From Saprospiraceae bacterium (GTDB taxonomy: Bacteria; Bacteroidota; Bacteroidia; Chitinophagales; Saprospiraceae), in assembly GCA_019187225.1 (NCBI GenBank), contig JABAQQ010000027.1:69766-133765 (forward strand): a DNA stretch of 64,000 nt, written 5' to 3'. A program made the translations under genes and the position numbers. Below, piece by piece: positions 15,684 to 24,624 of the stretch. Each line of letters begins with the position of its first letter. Position 1 is the stretch's first letter. Under the pieces are notes generated by a model, which saw only the letters and a list, made by a program, of their open reading frames with translations, had not been told where the DNA came from and searched no databases.

Positions 15684-17429
15684 TCAATTCCTGCTGCCGC
15701 CTTTCCCTCCTCCGTTGTCGGGGATGGGGGTTGTCGTTTTCGAGGGAGTGGCAGGTGTTACCGGCACTTCCTTGCCGAAGGCGTCTTTCATTTCCATGAT
15801 GGATTGTTTGGCAGCCGGGTCGGATTCGGCATTGAGCCATTTTTCTACCAGTGGGAAAAATTTGTCGGCTTCGTTTTTCACGAAATAACAATAAGCCAGG
15901 TAGTTGTAGGCCGGCATGAGTTCCTTTTTATTCTTCTGTACGTCGGCGCCGGCGATTTCCACGTATTTTTCATAGTACTCCCGCGCGTAGCCATACGATT
16001 GAGCTTTTGCCGGATCAGCTTCGATGTCTTCGGGTGTGGGGTCTTTGGCTTTGGCGGCTTTGGCGGCCCAGAGCCAGCCGATACCAGCCTGCGGCATTAA
16101 TTCCGTCACCTTTTTAAAGGTTTGTTCGGCGTGTACGTACCACAGCGTATCGTCTTTGCAGAAATACTGCGAAAGCCCCATGAAGTACATGTCCTGCGCT
16201 TCGCTGGCGTCGGGCGCCGGCACGGAGTCGTAGTACATTTTGTAGGCTTGCGCCGCTTCGCAGTTCATGCGCCGGGAATAGTAGGTTTTCGCAATTTCTT
16301 TCCACAAAGGCCAGGTCGTAGAGTCTATTTCTATGGATTTCTTCAGGTTGCCGAGCGCTACCAAGGTATCGGCCTTGGTTTTGATTTGCAGGCGTCCGAG
16401 GTATTCATAGTCACTTGCGATGATCTTATCTGCCGGCGCCGTTTTGAAGTAGTCGTTGAGGATATCCAGACCTTCCTTGTAGTTGCCGTTGTTGTAATCG
16501 CAATAGGCTTTCAGACGCCGGAGGTAGTTCTTGGAGGCGTCTTTTGCGAGGATTTTGTCTACCAGGTCACTGCAACCTTTGCAGTCTTTGGTGATGAAGA
16601 GGCAGTTGGCGAGTTGCATTTCGTCCTCTATTTTCACCTCGGCGCCGTTGTTCACTAAGTCTTTGTACGCCTGGGTGGCTTGTTCCCATTTGCGGCCGAA
16701 GTAAAAATGCTCGGCTTTGGCGCGCAGGGCGGGGGTATAATTCGGCGCTACGTTGATGGCTTTATCAATGTTGGACTCGAATTTGGCCGGAAGTTTCGCT
16801 GCTTTGTACACTTTAGCCAGCATGAGTTTGGGCAGCGGGTTTTTGGGCTCGAGTTGTTCGGCCAGTTCGTATTGCTGGGCTGCCATGCCGCCGTTGCCCT
16901 GCTCCTTGTAAGCATAACCCAGCGCCATCAGTGTGGCGATGTCTTTAGAATTGACGTTGGTGGCAGCGGTCAGCAATTCGACCGCGCGGGTAAGGTCGGG
17001 GCGGTTGCTGCCTTGCGGGATGAAGTAGGTGTAAGACTCGCCGATCTGGCGGTGCGCATTGATGTCTTTTTTCGCTTTGGAAGAAGCCCTTTTGAATTGT
17101 TCGCTGGCTTCAGCGGATTTGCCTTCGAGGAGTAAGACCCTGGCATTGGCTACAAAAGCGATGGGAGCGTCGGCTTTGGCATTGAAGGCTGCTTTTGCCG
17201 CTTCCAGGGCTTTGGCTTTGTCGCCTTTGGCTAAGTAGGCATTGGAAAGGTAGAGGAACGCATCCTGGTCGGTGGGGTCGGCTTTGGTGAGTGCGGTGTA
17301 AATGTTGATCGCTTTGTCCCATTCTTCCAGTTGCATGGCGGCCAGTCCGTCGGCACGGGTTTGGGCGGAGGCAGCCGAGGCATACACAAATGCTGCTAAT
17401 AAGAGCACTTTTCGCAAGAGATTTGTCAT
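15684..17429 (-). CDS. Secreted TPR-repeat protein
   Basis: The 581-residue product has a signal peptide (MTNLLRKVLLLAAFVYASAASAQ) and many TPR motifs across its length (AMQLEEWDKAINIYTALTKA, AYLAKGDKAKALEAAKAAF, YEYLGRLQIKTKADTLVALG), with a Thr/Pro/Gly-rich tail. It should be a periplasmic scaffold. In Bacteroidota, TPR proteins like this commonly lie beside PstS-like binding proteins, as here (17658-18584). The partner is not shown by the sequence. Confidence 0.8.
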   Translation of the reverse strand: MTNLLRKVLLLAAFVYASAASAQTRADGLAAMQLEEWDKAINIYTALTKADPTDQDAFLYLSNAYLAKGDKAKALEAAKAAFNAKADAPIAFVANARVLLLEGKSAEASEQFKRASSKAKKDINAHRQIGESYTYFIPQGSNRPDLTRAVELLTAATNVNSKDIATLMALGYAYKEQGNGGMAAQQYELAEQLEPKNPLPKLMLAKVYKAAKLPAKFESNIDKAINVAPNYTPALRAKAEHFYFGRKWEQATQAYKDLVNNGAEVKIEDEMQLANCLFITKDCKGCSDLVDKILAKDASKNYLRRLKAYCDYNNGNYKEGLDILNDYFKTAPADKIIASDYEYLGRLQIKTKADTLVALGNLKKSIEIDSTTWPLWKEIAKTYYSRRMNCEAAQAYKMYYDSVPAPDASEAQDMYFMGLSQYFCKDDTLWYVHAEQTFKKVTELMPQAGIGWLWAAKAAKAKDPTPEDIEADPAKAQSYGYAREYYEKYVEIAGADVQKNKKELMPAYNYLAYCYFVKNEADKFFPLVEKWLNAESDPAAKQSIMEMKDAFGKEVPVTPATPSKTTTPIPDNGGGKGGSRN

Positions 17430-17657
17430 TGTTCGGAAAAAGTTATAGTTGAAAAACTTCGTACGTGTTCATTTTCTTGAAGGCGCAAAGTTCCGCTTTT
17501 CGGATGCTTTATTTCAAAAAAATCCACACGGCATTTTGAATACAGCGATATTCTTAAAACAAGTTTAACTTAAAAATGGTCTTCTCCGCTGCCCGGAATG
17601 TGTGAGCGGGTCTGTTTTCGGGTTAAAAAGCCCTTCTGACTGTGTGAGTTAAATTGG

Positions 17658-18584
17658 TCAGCGCGACACCTCGATCAGCCGGGTAACGGCATTGGCGGGC
17701 AGCAAACCGTCTTTGAGCACGATGCGTTGTCCGTCGGCCGCGAGGTAAGAGGCGAAGCCCAGGCCCAGGCCGTTGCGCGCCTGCGCGTTGATGACGTATA
17801 CGGTGCGTTTATACGGATACCAGTTTTTGGCTAAGTAAGCCTGGTAGGGCCCATAACCTTCTTTTCCCGCGGCTTCAGCGATGTCGGCTATTTTTATCTC
17901 CTTCAGGAATTTTTGTACGCCGCCGTCGTCCGTGTCGGATATCCAGTTGGCGCTGATGATGCCGAGGGTGTTTTTGTTTTTGGCCACATAACTGATCACT
18001 TCTTCATTGGTTTTGAGGGCGGAGGCATTGGGCGAAAGCGCCGCTCCCGCAATGACGGAGTCTTTGACATAACGCACCGTTCCGGAGAGCGGATGGTCGA
18101 ACACCAGCCGTATATCGCCCAGTGTGGATTTGGGGTTGAGCTCGGTCCATTTGGTGACTTGGCCGGTCAGTATGTTTTGCATCTGCTCTTTGGTAAACAC
18201 GGTATCGCGGTTGTCCGGATGCACGATAAATGCCAGCGCATCGTAGGCGATTGGGGTGATCTTGGGCTTAAAACCGCGCGCTTCGAAGAACTTCATTTCA
18301 TCGGCGGTGAGTTGGCGGGTGATGACGATCACCTGTACCGAATCGCGCACGAGTGCCGCCACCGCTTCGCCCTCCGCTACATACAAGGCATTGATCTTCG
18401 CTTGTTTGTAGATGCTGTCGAATACATCAATGGAAGTTTCGATGATGGGCTTGTAGCCTTCATCGGCCATGATGGTGATCTCGCCCGTCGTGGGCGTGTC
18501 GAGCGCTTTCCCGCTTTTGGTTTTGGGTTGTTCGCAGGCAGCGAAAGCCGCGAGAATGGCGAAGAAAAGAAGTGTATATTTCAT
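17658..18584 (-). CDS. PstS-like substrate-binding lipoprotein
   Basis: The real start is ATG 18584: MKYTLLFFAILAAFAAC gives a lipobox with Cys17 and a 308-residue product. The frame continues upstream through heptanucleotide repeats as RWTVDGG units, which are not credible coding. Features such as ITIMADEGYKPIIE, DHPLSGTVRYVKDS and YPYKRTVYVIN match phosphate-type periplasmic binding proteins (PstS superfamily). No PstABC transporter is nearby, so a receptor or sensing role near the TonB/TPR apparatus is as likely as phosphate import. Confidence 0.78.
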   Translation of the reverse strand: MKYTLLFFAILAAFAACEQPKTKSGKALDTPTTGEITIMADEGYKPIIETSIDVFDSIYKQAKINALYVAEGEAVAALVRDSVQVIVITRQLTADEMKFFEARGFKPKITPIAYDALAFIVHPDNRDTVFTKEQMQNILTGQVTKWTELNPKSTLGDIRLVFDHPLSGTVRYVKDSVIAGAALSPNASALKTNEEVISYVAKNKNTLGIISANWISDTDDGGVQKFLKEIKIADIAEAAGKEGYGPYQAYLAKNWYPYKRTVYVINAQARNGLGLGFASYLAADGQRIVLKDGLLPANAVTRLIEVSR

Positions 18585-18593
18585 ATTTTTTGA

Positions 18594-18614
18594 TTTCGGA
18601 TTTCGGATTTCGGA
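18594..18614. repeat. Heptanucleotide repeat TTTCGGA x3 in the PstS-like leader
   Basis: Three perfect tandem TTTCGGA units (TCCGAAA on the coding strand) begin 10 bases upstream of the PstS-like ATG. The same heptamer family appears in frame inside the CHAT gene at 50308-50335. Confidence 0.8.
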
Positions 18615-18622
18615 TTGCACTG

Positions 18623-18727
18623 ACCGTCCACCGTCCACTGTCCACCGTCCACCGTCCACCGTCCACCGTCTACCGTCCACCGTCCACCGTCCACCGTCCA
18701 CCCTCCACCGTCCACCCTCCACCGTCC
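18623..18727. repeat. Heptanucleotide array ACCGTCC x15
   Basis: Fifteen tandem units of ACCGTCC, with single-base variants ACTGTCC, ACCGTCT and ACCCTCC, fill the space between the small membrane gene's stop codon and the PstS-like leader. The reverse complement (GGACGGT, a rotation of GGTGGAC) is the unit found inside the amidase gene at 32321-32383. This resembles the short tandemly repeated heptamers known from some cyanobacteria. Confidence 0.9.
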
Positions 18728-18731
18728 ATCG

Positions 18732-18953
18732 TCAAAAATACTCCGAATACACGCGCCAGCCGCGGAAAACGCCGTAGAGGAGTACCATGATGGCAAAGAT
18801 GTTCCGGAATTCAGTGGGTATATGGGGGAGAAAAGTTTTGTCGATCAGCAGGTAGGCGCCGAAGCAAATGAAAAAGATGGCCATGGCTGCGCCCATGAAC
18901 ATCAGGGGGTTGCGCAGGCTTCGGCGGTTGCGGACGCGGTCGTCGGTTGACAT
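18732..18953 (-). CDS. Small two-helix membrane protein, unknown function
   Basis: The 73-residue product has a basic N terminus (DDRVRNRRSLRNP), then two hydrophobic helices (PLMFMGAAMAIFFICFGAYLL and FRNIFAIMVLLYGVFRGWRVY). It is likely an inner-membrane protein. It comes directly before the PstS-like gene, separated only by heptamer arrays, and such small proteins commonly accompany that gene in Bacteroidota; the role is unknown. Confidence 0.65.
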   Translation of the reverse strand: MSTDDRVRNRRSLRNPLMFMGAAMAIFFICFGAYLLIDKTFLPHIPTEFRNIFAIMVLLYGVFRGWRVYSEYF

Positions 18954-19103
18954 GATAAAACTTGTTAACGCGTTAACGGGTTGAAGCTGAACGGGTTGTA
19001 TATTTTAATCTCCTGTAAACGCGTTCGGCAAAAACCCGTTGAACCTCATTTTTCAGATGCTAAATTCGGGAAATATGGCGTATTGCGAGGCTATATTTTG
19101 AAA

Positions 19104-19140
19104 TAAAAAAAACGGCTGCCCCGCCGGAACGGGACAGCCG
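19104..19140 (-). terminator. Rho-independent terminator after the SusC/SusD operon
   Basis: On the minus strand CGGCTGTCCCG pairs with CGGGGCAGCCG and is followed by eight T (A tract from 19105). It lies about 80 bases beyond the stop of the susD-like gene. Confidence 0.85.
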
Positions 19141-19222
19141 CCTGTTTAAATCAGGTAATCGCCTCATTAACAATCTCTCATCAGGTACCGGCACATTGGC
19201 GGCGCCTGATGGTATTTCTTTT

Positions 19223-20611
19223 CTATTGATCCCACCAAACGGGTTGCAGGATGTCGGTCACTACGGTAGCGCTGGAGTTGTAGAGCCTTTCGCTCTGAGC
19301 GGTCGTCAGACGGCGCGGAATGGCGGCCACACTGGCGTTGGGATTCGGCGTCAGTGCCGGCAGGTTGGTGCGCCGCCAGTCGGCCCAGACTTCCGGTTGG
19401 GTGAACATGGCGATGTACTTCTGCGTCATGATCTTTTCCAGCGTGATCGTCGCTTCCGTTTCATTGGCATTGGCTGCGATGAAGTCCGGGTCGGCTACGC
19501 CGAGTTTGGTCACGTTGGTCACGACGGCCGTATTGAATGCGGTAGCGGCGCGGATCTTGTCGCCAGCGCGGAACGCAGCCTCCGCTTCGATGAATTTCGC
19601 TTCGAAATAGGTGACCAACGGCAGCGAAGAAGAATTGCCGCTGTAATACGGCCCGATCGGCTGCTGGTCGTCGAAACCGCCGGTGGCATTGGCAGTGGCG
19701 TAGAGCGGCAGGCGCGGGTCGTCGGTGAGCAGATCGAGGAAGAACTGGTTCATCGTCAGGTAGCCGGCGCGTTGTTGCTCGAAAGCATACCACTGGTTCC
19801 ACTCGTTGGCCGCTTCGCCGAAATAAGCCATCATATCATCAAAATCCACCCGGTCCGGATCGTCGGGATACATGTTGTCGAAGCCATCGGCATAAGCGGC
19901 GTCGAGGGCGGCCAGCGCCTGGTTGGCCGATCCCGGCGCGTCGCGTTTGCTCAGGTGGTTATAATACCGCGCTTTCAGCACGCGGGCAATGTTGCGCCAG
20001 AGGCCCGGGTCACCGCCGAAGATCAGGTCATCGGCGCCGGGCACCTTGATGTTCGCTGCGGGGTCGCTGCTCAGGTCCTGCACGGCGAGGTCGAGTTCGG
20101 CCTGCATGTCGCGCAGAATGTTTTCCTGTGTGTCGTAAGCCGGGTTGAAATTCTCCTCTCCTTCTAAGCCTTTCAATGCCTTCGAATAAGGCACATCGCC
20201 CCAAAGATCGGTAGCCAGGCCGATGTTCATCACTTTCAGCACCCGGCCGATACCGCGGTAGATCGGATTGTCGTCGCCGGCCTTGTCTATGAGCAGTTGG
20301 GCGTTCACCATGCCGCCGTTGTACAACTGCTGGAACTCATTGTCCACAGCCGACTCGCGGATGATGTATTCCTGAAAATCCTCGAACTGGAATTGCCGTC
20401 CGGCCAACTGGTTCATCAATACCGCCGGGAGACGGGCGAGGTTGCCGGTATAGTTGCTGAACGTGGCTACCTGGGTGCCGGTGAGCAGCACCTCCACGTT
20501 CACGTCAAGGGGGTCGTTGGGCGAAATGTCGTAGCCCTCGACGTATTTCTCGCAACCGCTGTAAAAAAATGCGAGCGCGAGCAGGGTTAATATCGAAATT
20601 GTCTTTTTCAT
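19223..20611 (-). CDS. SusD/RagB-like nutrient-binding outer-membrane lipoprotein
   Basis: The 462-residue lipoprotein (signal then FYSGC, Cys20) has the SusD-like_2 pattern: EYIIRESAVDNEFQQLYNGG, LKVMNIGLATDLWGDVPYSKAL, KARYYNHLS and a C-terminal W-A-D-W-RR-T. SusD proteins form the lid over a SusC channel and help capture substrates. It is encoded 27 bases after the SusC-like gene and ends before a strong terminator, so the pair is an operon. The substrate is unknown; no glycoside hydrolase lies alongside. Confidence 0.92.
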   Translation of the reverse strand: MKKTISILTLLALAFFYSGCEKYVEGYDISPNDPLDVNVEVLLTGTQVATFSNYTGNLARLPAVLMNQLAGRQFQFEDFQEYIIRESAVDNEFQQLYNGGMVNAQLLIDKAGDDNPIYRGIGRVLKVMNIGLATDLWGDVPYSKALKGLEGEENFNPAYDTQENILRDMQAELDLAVQDLSSDPAANIKVPGADDLIFGGDPGLWRNIARVLKARYYNHLSKRDAPGSANQALAALDAAYADGFDNMYPDDPDRVDFDDMMAYFGEAANEWNQWYAFEQQRAGYLTMNQFFLDLLTDDPRLPLYATANATGGFDDQQPIGPYYSGNSSSLPLVTYFEAKFIEAEAAFRAGDKIRAATAFNTAVVTNVTKLGVADPDFIAANANETEATITLEKIMTQKYIAMFTQPEVWADWRRTNLPALTPNPNASVAAIPRRLTTAQSERLYNSSATVVTDILQPVWWDQ

Positions 20612-20638
20612 CAGAACTGATTTTTTTGTTGTGAACGA

Positions 20639-23600
20639 TCAGAAATTGGCCCGCAAACCCACGATATACGACCGCGTGCCGGGCATGTTGAAATAGTCGA
20701 ATCCGCCGACGTTGGAGCCTGCACCGGTGAGCGATGTCTCCGGGTCAACACCTTTGTAATCGGTGTTCAGCCACAGATTGCGCCCTGTGACGTAAATGCT
20801 CACGCCTTCCACGAAACTGGCGATGCGCGGCAGGTCGTAGGTCAGCGTGACTTCACGCAGGCGGATCCACGAACCGTCGTCAATGGCGTTTTCCACGGCG
20901 TAGTTGCCGCCGTCGCCCATGAAAGTGCGGAAATAGTTGAATGCGCTGATGCGGGTATCGTTGGGCGAACCGTCCTGTTTCACGCCTTCGATGATGTAGT
21001 AATTGGCGCGCCCGTCGGCCGATTCCTGGGTGCGGCCGATGTTGTTCAGACGGGCATACGTGCCATTCCACAATACGCCGCCTTCGCGGATGTCGAGCAG
21101 GCCCGTGAGGCTGAACCGCCATACTTTGAACGTGTTGCGCACAGCAGCCGTGAAATCCGGGTATGGATTGCCGAGGAAACCTTCTTCATCGGCCCTCAAA
21201 GGCAAGCCGTTCTCTCCGATGACCAACCGTCCCTGGTCGTCGCGCACCCATTTTGTACCGAAGATAGCGCCGTAGGGCTGGCCTTCGATGGCATATGAGC
21301 CGATACCGGTGAAAGCCGTTTCAATACTGAATTGCGTCACACCCGGCGCGAGGCGTTTCACTTCGTTGTTGTTTTTCGTGAAATTGCCACCCAGCGTCCA
21401 GGTGAAATTGTTCTTTTTGAAAATATCGTAGTCGAGTTCGATCTCGACGCCCTTGTTGACCATTTCACCCACGTTGCTGTTGTAGAACGAATAGCCGGAA
21501 GTTGCCGCGATCGGGCGTACCATGAGCAGGTCGGTCGAGGTGGAATTATAATAGGTGAACGCAGCGCGCAGGCGGTTTCTCCACAAGCGGACGTCGAAGC
21601 CGGTTTCCCACGATTTGTTGATCTCCGGGCGCAGCACTTCGTTGCCCAGCACGTTCGGGTTGCTCAAACCGGCGGTAAAACCGTTTTGTCCCCGGAACGG
21701 GAAACCGATGCCGTTGGTGAAACCGTCCGTGAAAGTGGGGCGGCCGTAGTACGTCCGGGAGGAGTAAATCGGTGGTTCGCGGCCCGCTTCCGCGTACGAA
21801 ACGCGGAATTTCAGGAACGACAATACGTCGTTTTCATCTATCAGTTCCGTCGGCACAAACGACAACGAAGTGTGCGGATAGAAGAAACTGTTTTTCGCCC
21901 GCGGACCGAAAGTGGAGGCCCAGTCGTTGCGACCGCCGACCGTCAGGTAAAGGAAGTCTTTGTAGCCTACATCCACCGAACCGAAAATGCCCGATATGCG
22001 GCGGGTTTTTTCGTCGTTGTCCGCATAAAAAATAGAGGCGTTTTTGAGGTTGTAATAATTGGCTGCGGCCAGCACACTGCCCCGCGCGAAGTTCACGAAA
22101 TCGGTGCGGTGGTTCAACTGCGACCCGATGAGCAGGGTCGTGGAAAAGTCGCCGAACCGTTTGTTGGCGCGCGCCAGGAAATCGGAGATGATCTCCTCGT
22201 GGCGAACGGAGGATTCCCATATCTCGCCGCGTGGGTCGAAGTTCTGGCTGCCGATGTCCCAGATCTGCTTGCGCCTGTCGTTGTACATATCCGTGCCGAT
22301 GCGGAAGGTCAGCGTCAGCCAGTCAATCGGCAGATAATCGAAGCCGACTGCGCCGGAAATGCGGTTCAGGTCGGTGTTGTTCGTGTTGTGGTAGGCCGAC
22401 CACAAAGGATTGTCGTAAGCGAAGAAGTAGGTGTGCTGCGAACCGTCGAGGTTGTCGAAACCGTTGGGGCCTGTGCCACCCACTATGTCGAAATTGGCGG
22501 GCATACGGGTCAGCGCGAGCATGACGCCCGACAGGTTGCTGCCGTTTTGCGCTTTCCGGTCCTGGATCGTCGTATAGGCGGCGTTCACCGAGATTTTTAA
22601 TTTGTCCGTACCGGTCGTCGCACCGATGCGGAAGGTATTGCGCTTCAGTTGCGTATTCGGCACGATACCGGTCTGGTTCGCATTGCCGTAGGAAAAGCGG
22701 AACGTCGTCTTGTCGTTGCCGCCGGCAATGGAAATGTTGTTCATGATAGAAGTGCCTTTCTGGAAATACGTGTCTAAGTTGTCGAACGACTCTGTAATGG
22801 ACGGCCCCCAGCTGTTGGGCGTGTTGGCGACGGCGTTGCCTTCCGGGTTGCTGCCCGTGACCACGCCGTTCGCATCCGTCACGGCGGCGCCACCGCCGGT
22901 GCCCTGGCCGAACTGGCTCTGCAACTCGGGAAGTTTGTTCACTTCATCGAAGCTGTAAGCAAGGCCGTATCCCACTTTCAACTTGCCTTTCGCGCCTTTT
23001 TTGGTTGTGATCAGTATCACGCCGTTGCCCGCGCGCGAGCCGTACAAGGCGCTCGCCGACGGCCCTTTGAGCACCGAAATGCTTTCGATGTCGTCGGGGT
23101 TGATGTCGAGGGCGCGGTTGGACTCGTTCACGCCCTGCAGGTTCGGATTGAAAGGATAATCCGCCCCGATCACGGTGTTCACCTGGTTGTCGTAGGGGAT
23201 GTTGTCAATCACGATCAGGGGCTGGTTGTCCAACTGGAAGGAGGAGTTGCCCCGGAGCAGGATCTTCGACGATGCGCCCGGCGTGCCGCCGGAGCCGATG
23301 ACCTGAATGCCCGCGGTCTTGGCGGCAAGGCCCTGGATGGCGTTGATCTCGCCGGAACCGGACACCGTGGAGCCGTCCACTTTAGAGACCGAATAACCGA
23401 GCGCCTTTTCGGAGCGCGTGATGCCGAGAGCGGTCACCACCGCTTCGCTCAGTACCTGACCGGATACCAGGACGACATCCACGACATTGGAAGTGCCCAG
23501 GACGACGTCCTGGGTGGTGTAGCCGGTGTAGGCAAACGTCAGCGTCGTCGCCCCGGCGGGTACTTCGACGGTGTACTTGCCGGACACATCGGTCACGGCG

Positions 23601-23746
23601 CCCACAGCGGTGCCCTGCACCCGTACCGACGCGCCGATGAGGGTTTCCCCGTCGTCGCCGGTAACCGTGCCCGACACCGTGCGCTGCGCGAGGGCAAGCC
23701 CGGCCGCGCAACACAACAGGAGGGTTGTTAACAGTAATCGCTTCAT
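20639..23746 (-). CDS. SusC/RagA-like TonB-linked outer-membrane transporter
   Basis: The 1035-residue protein has a signal peptide, a CarboxypepD_reg-like domain (RTVSGTVTGDDGETLIGASV, residues 22-105), a TonB plug (ILLRGNSSFQLDNQPLIVID and LKGPSASALYGSRAGNGVIL) and a long beta-barrel ending in an aromatic-rich strand (YIVGLRANF). It is the TonB-powered channel partner of the SusD-like protein. The 5' spacer has a -7-like TACCTTTG about 390 bases upstream, suggesting a long leader. Confidence 0.93.
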   Translation of the reverse strand: MKRLLLTTLLLCCAAGLALAQRTVSGTVTGDDGETLIGASVRVQGTAVGAVTDVSGKYTVEVPAGATTLTFAYTGYTTQDVVLGTSNVVDVVLVSGQVLSEAVVTALGITRSEKALGYSVSKVDGSTVSGSGEINAIQGLAAKTAGIQVIGSGGTPGASSKILLRGNSSFQLDNQPLIVIDNIPYDNQVNTVIGADYPFNPNLQGVNESNRALDINPDDIESISVLKGPSASALYGSRAGNGVILITTKKGAKGKLKVGYGLAYSFDEVNKLPELQSQFGQGTGGGAAVTDANGVVTGSNPEGNAVANTPNSWGPSITESFDNLDTYFQKGTSIMNNISIAGGNDKTTFRFSYGNANQTGIVPNTQLKRNTFRIGATTGTDKLKISVNAAYTTIQDRKAQNGSNLSGVMLALTRMPANFDIVGGTGPNGFDNLDGSQHTYFFAYDNPLWSAYHNTNNTDLNRISGAVGFDYLPIDWLTLTFRIGTDMYNDRRKQIWDIGSQNFDPRGEIWESSVRHEEIISDFLARANKRFGDFSTTLLIGSQLNHRTDFVNFARGSVLAAANYYNLKNASIFYADNDEKTRRISGIFGSVDVGYKDFLYLTVGGRNDWASTFGPRAKNSFFYPHTSLSFVPTELIDENDVLSFLKFRVSYAEAGREPPIYSSRTYYGRPTFTDGFTNGIGFPFRGQNGFTAGLSNPNVLGNEVLRPEINKSWETGFDVRLWRNRLRAAFTYYNSTSTDLLMVRPIAATSGYSFYNSNVGEMVNKGVEIELDYDIFKKNNFTWTLGGNFTKNNNEVKRLAPGVTQFSIETAFTGIGSYAIEGQPYGAIFGTKWVRDDQGRLVIGENGLPLRADEEGFLGNPYPDFTAAVRNTFKVWRFSLTGLLDIREGGVLWNGTYARLNNIGRTQESADGRANYYIIEGVKQDGSPNDTRISAFNYFRTFMGDGGNYAVENAIDDGSWIRLREVTLTYDLPRIASFVEGVSIYVTGRNLWLNTDYKGVDPETSLTGAGSNVGGFDYFNMPGTRSYIVGLRANF

Positions 23747-24624
23747 AACTGGAAAAAAATTTAGTGAAGAATATGGTTGAGTTCCAAAAACCGGTACCGC
23801 CCCGAGCCGCAGCTCCGGGCGCAGACTTCACTAAAAAGCCGGCGACGAACAGGCATTCTTATCCGCTCACGCAGATATGATCATAGCAGCGCAAACACCA
23901 CTGTCTGACAGGCAACATCCTGTCCGTCAACGACTTCCGAAAATTTGAAAAGGTGAGAAATGCGATTAGTCCGGGACTTCACCGCTTGAGACAGGGAAAA
24001 TCATCAACCTGCCGGGAAAGCAAAAAGCCGCGCATGAACCCAACACCTTCTTTTGAAAGCATCCTGCCCATGAGCGACCTCCGAAAATTTGATATGGTTG
24101 TTACGCGATTAAACCTACAATAAAATTTTCTTCGACCAAAGGTAAAAAACAAACTACAAACAACATCCTCAAAAATTAACCTTTTTTTCACGCACGCTTC
24201 CCAGGGCGTCCTGGTGAGGGCACAAAAATTTGATTTTGAAAAAATTGTACAAAAAAGGAATTCAAAAAACGACTCCGAAGCCGCCCCGGTTCCAGGCCGC
24301 CCGCAAGAGGAAAGCCGGAATTGTTAAAATCACACTCCTGTTTGAAAACCTCGCCCGGTTTGCCGACATTTGCTCACCGGCTCGTTCCTCCCCGACAGCG
24401 CGGAGGACTAAATTTAATCCGTTGGCCAACCTTTCTAACCGAGGCAGTTTCGGTTCGCACGCTTTAATCTCTCCTTTATCCGCCGAAGCCTTGCCAGCCA
24501 TCGTTAAAACTATGGCAGCTAAAAGCGAAGGCGGATTTCACCTCATCCATCCCTTTCTGTGCCTGCTGACCGCTGTGTTTAGCAGGAGGTACGTTATTTT
24601 TAACCGATTCAACATGCTCGAAAC
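23747..24624. other. 878-bp spacer with a degenerate internal duplication
   Basis: No convincing gene is present. Two blocks, near 23910-23965 and 24055-24110, are related: each reads CATCCTG(T/C)CC..., then CGAC(T/C)TCCGAAAATTTGA, then a GCGATTA. Read on the plus strand they give ILSVNDFRKFEKV and ILPMSDLRKFDMV, which could be a decayed duplicated coding fragment. Short frames at 23979-24191 and 24230-24628 have no recognisable protein features. The left part is the SusC leader; the right part precedes the T9SS cargo gene. Confidence 0.5.
24137..24144 (-). promoter_or_regulatory. Bacteroidota-type -7 element (TACCTTTG) for the SusC/SusD operon
   Basis: Minus-strand TACCTTTG is preceded by TTGTTTG and TTTG words 12-20 bases upstream, a reasonable -33/-7 arrangement. 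It would give a leader of about 390 bases to the SusC-like ATG. Confidence 0.45.

Noticed and set aside
18585-18722. N-terminal extension of the PstS-like gene
   Set aside because: It is a translation of the heptamer array and lies before the lipobox signal peptide.
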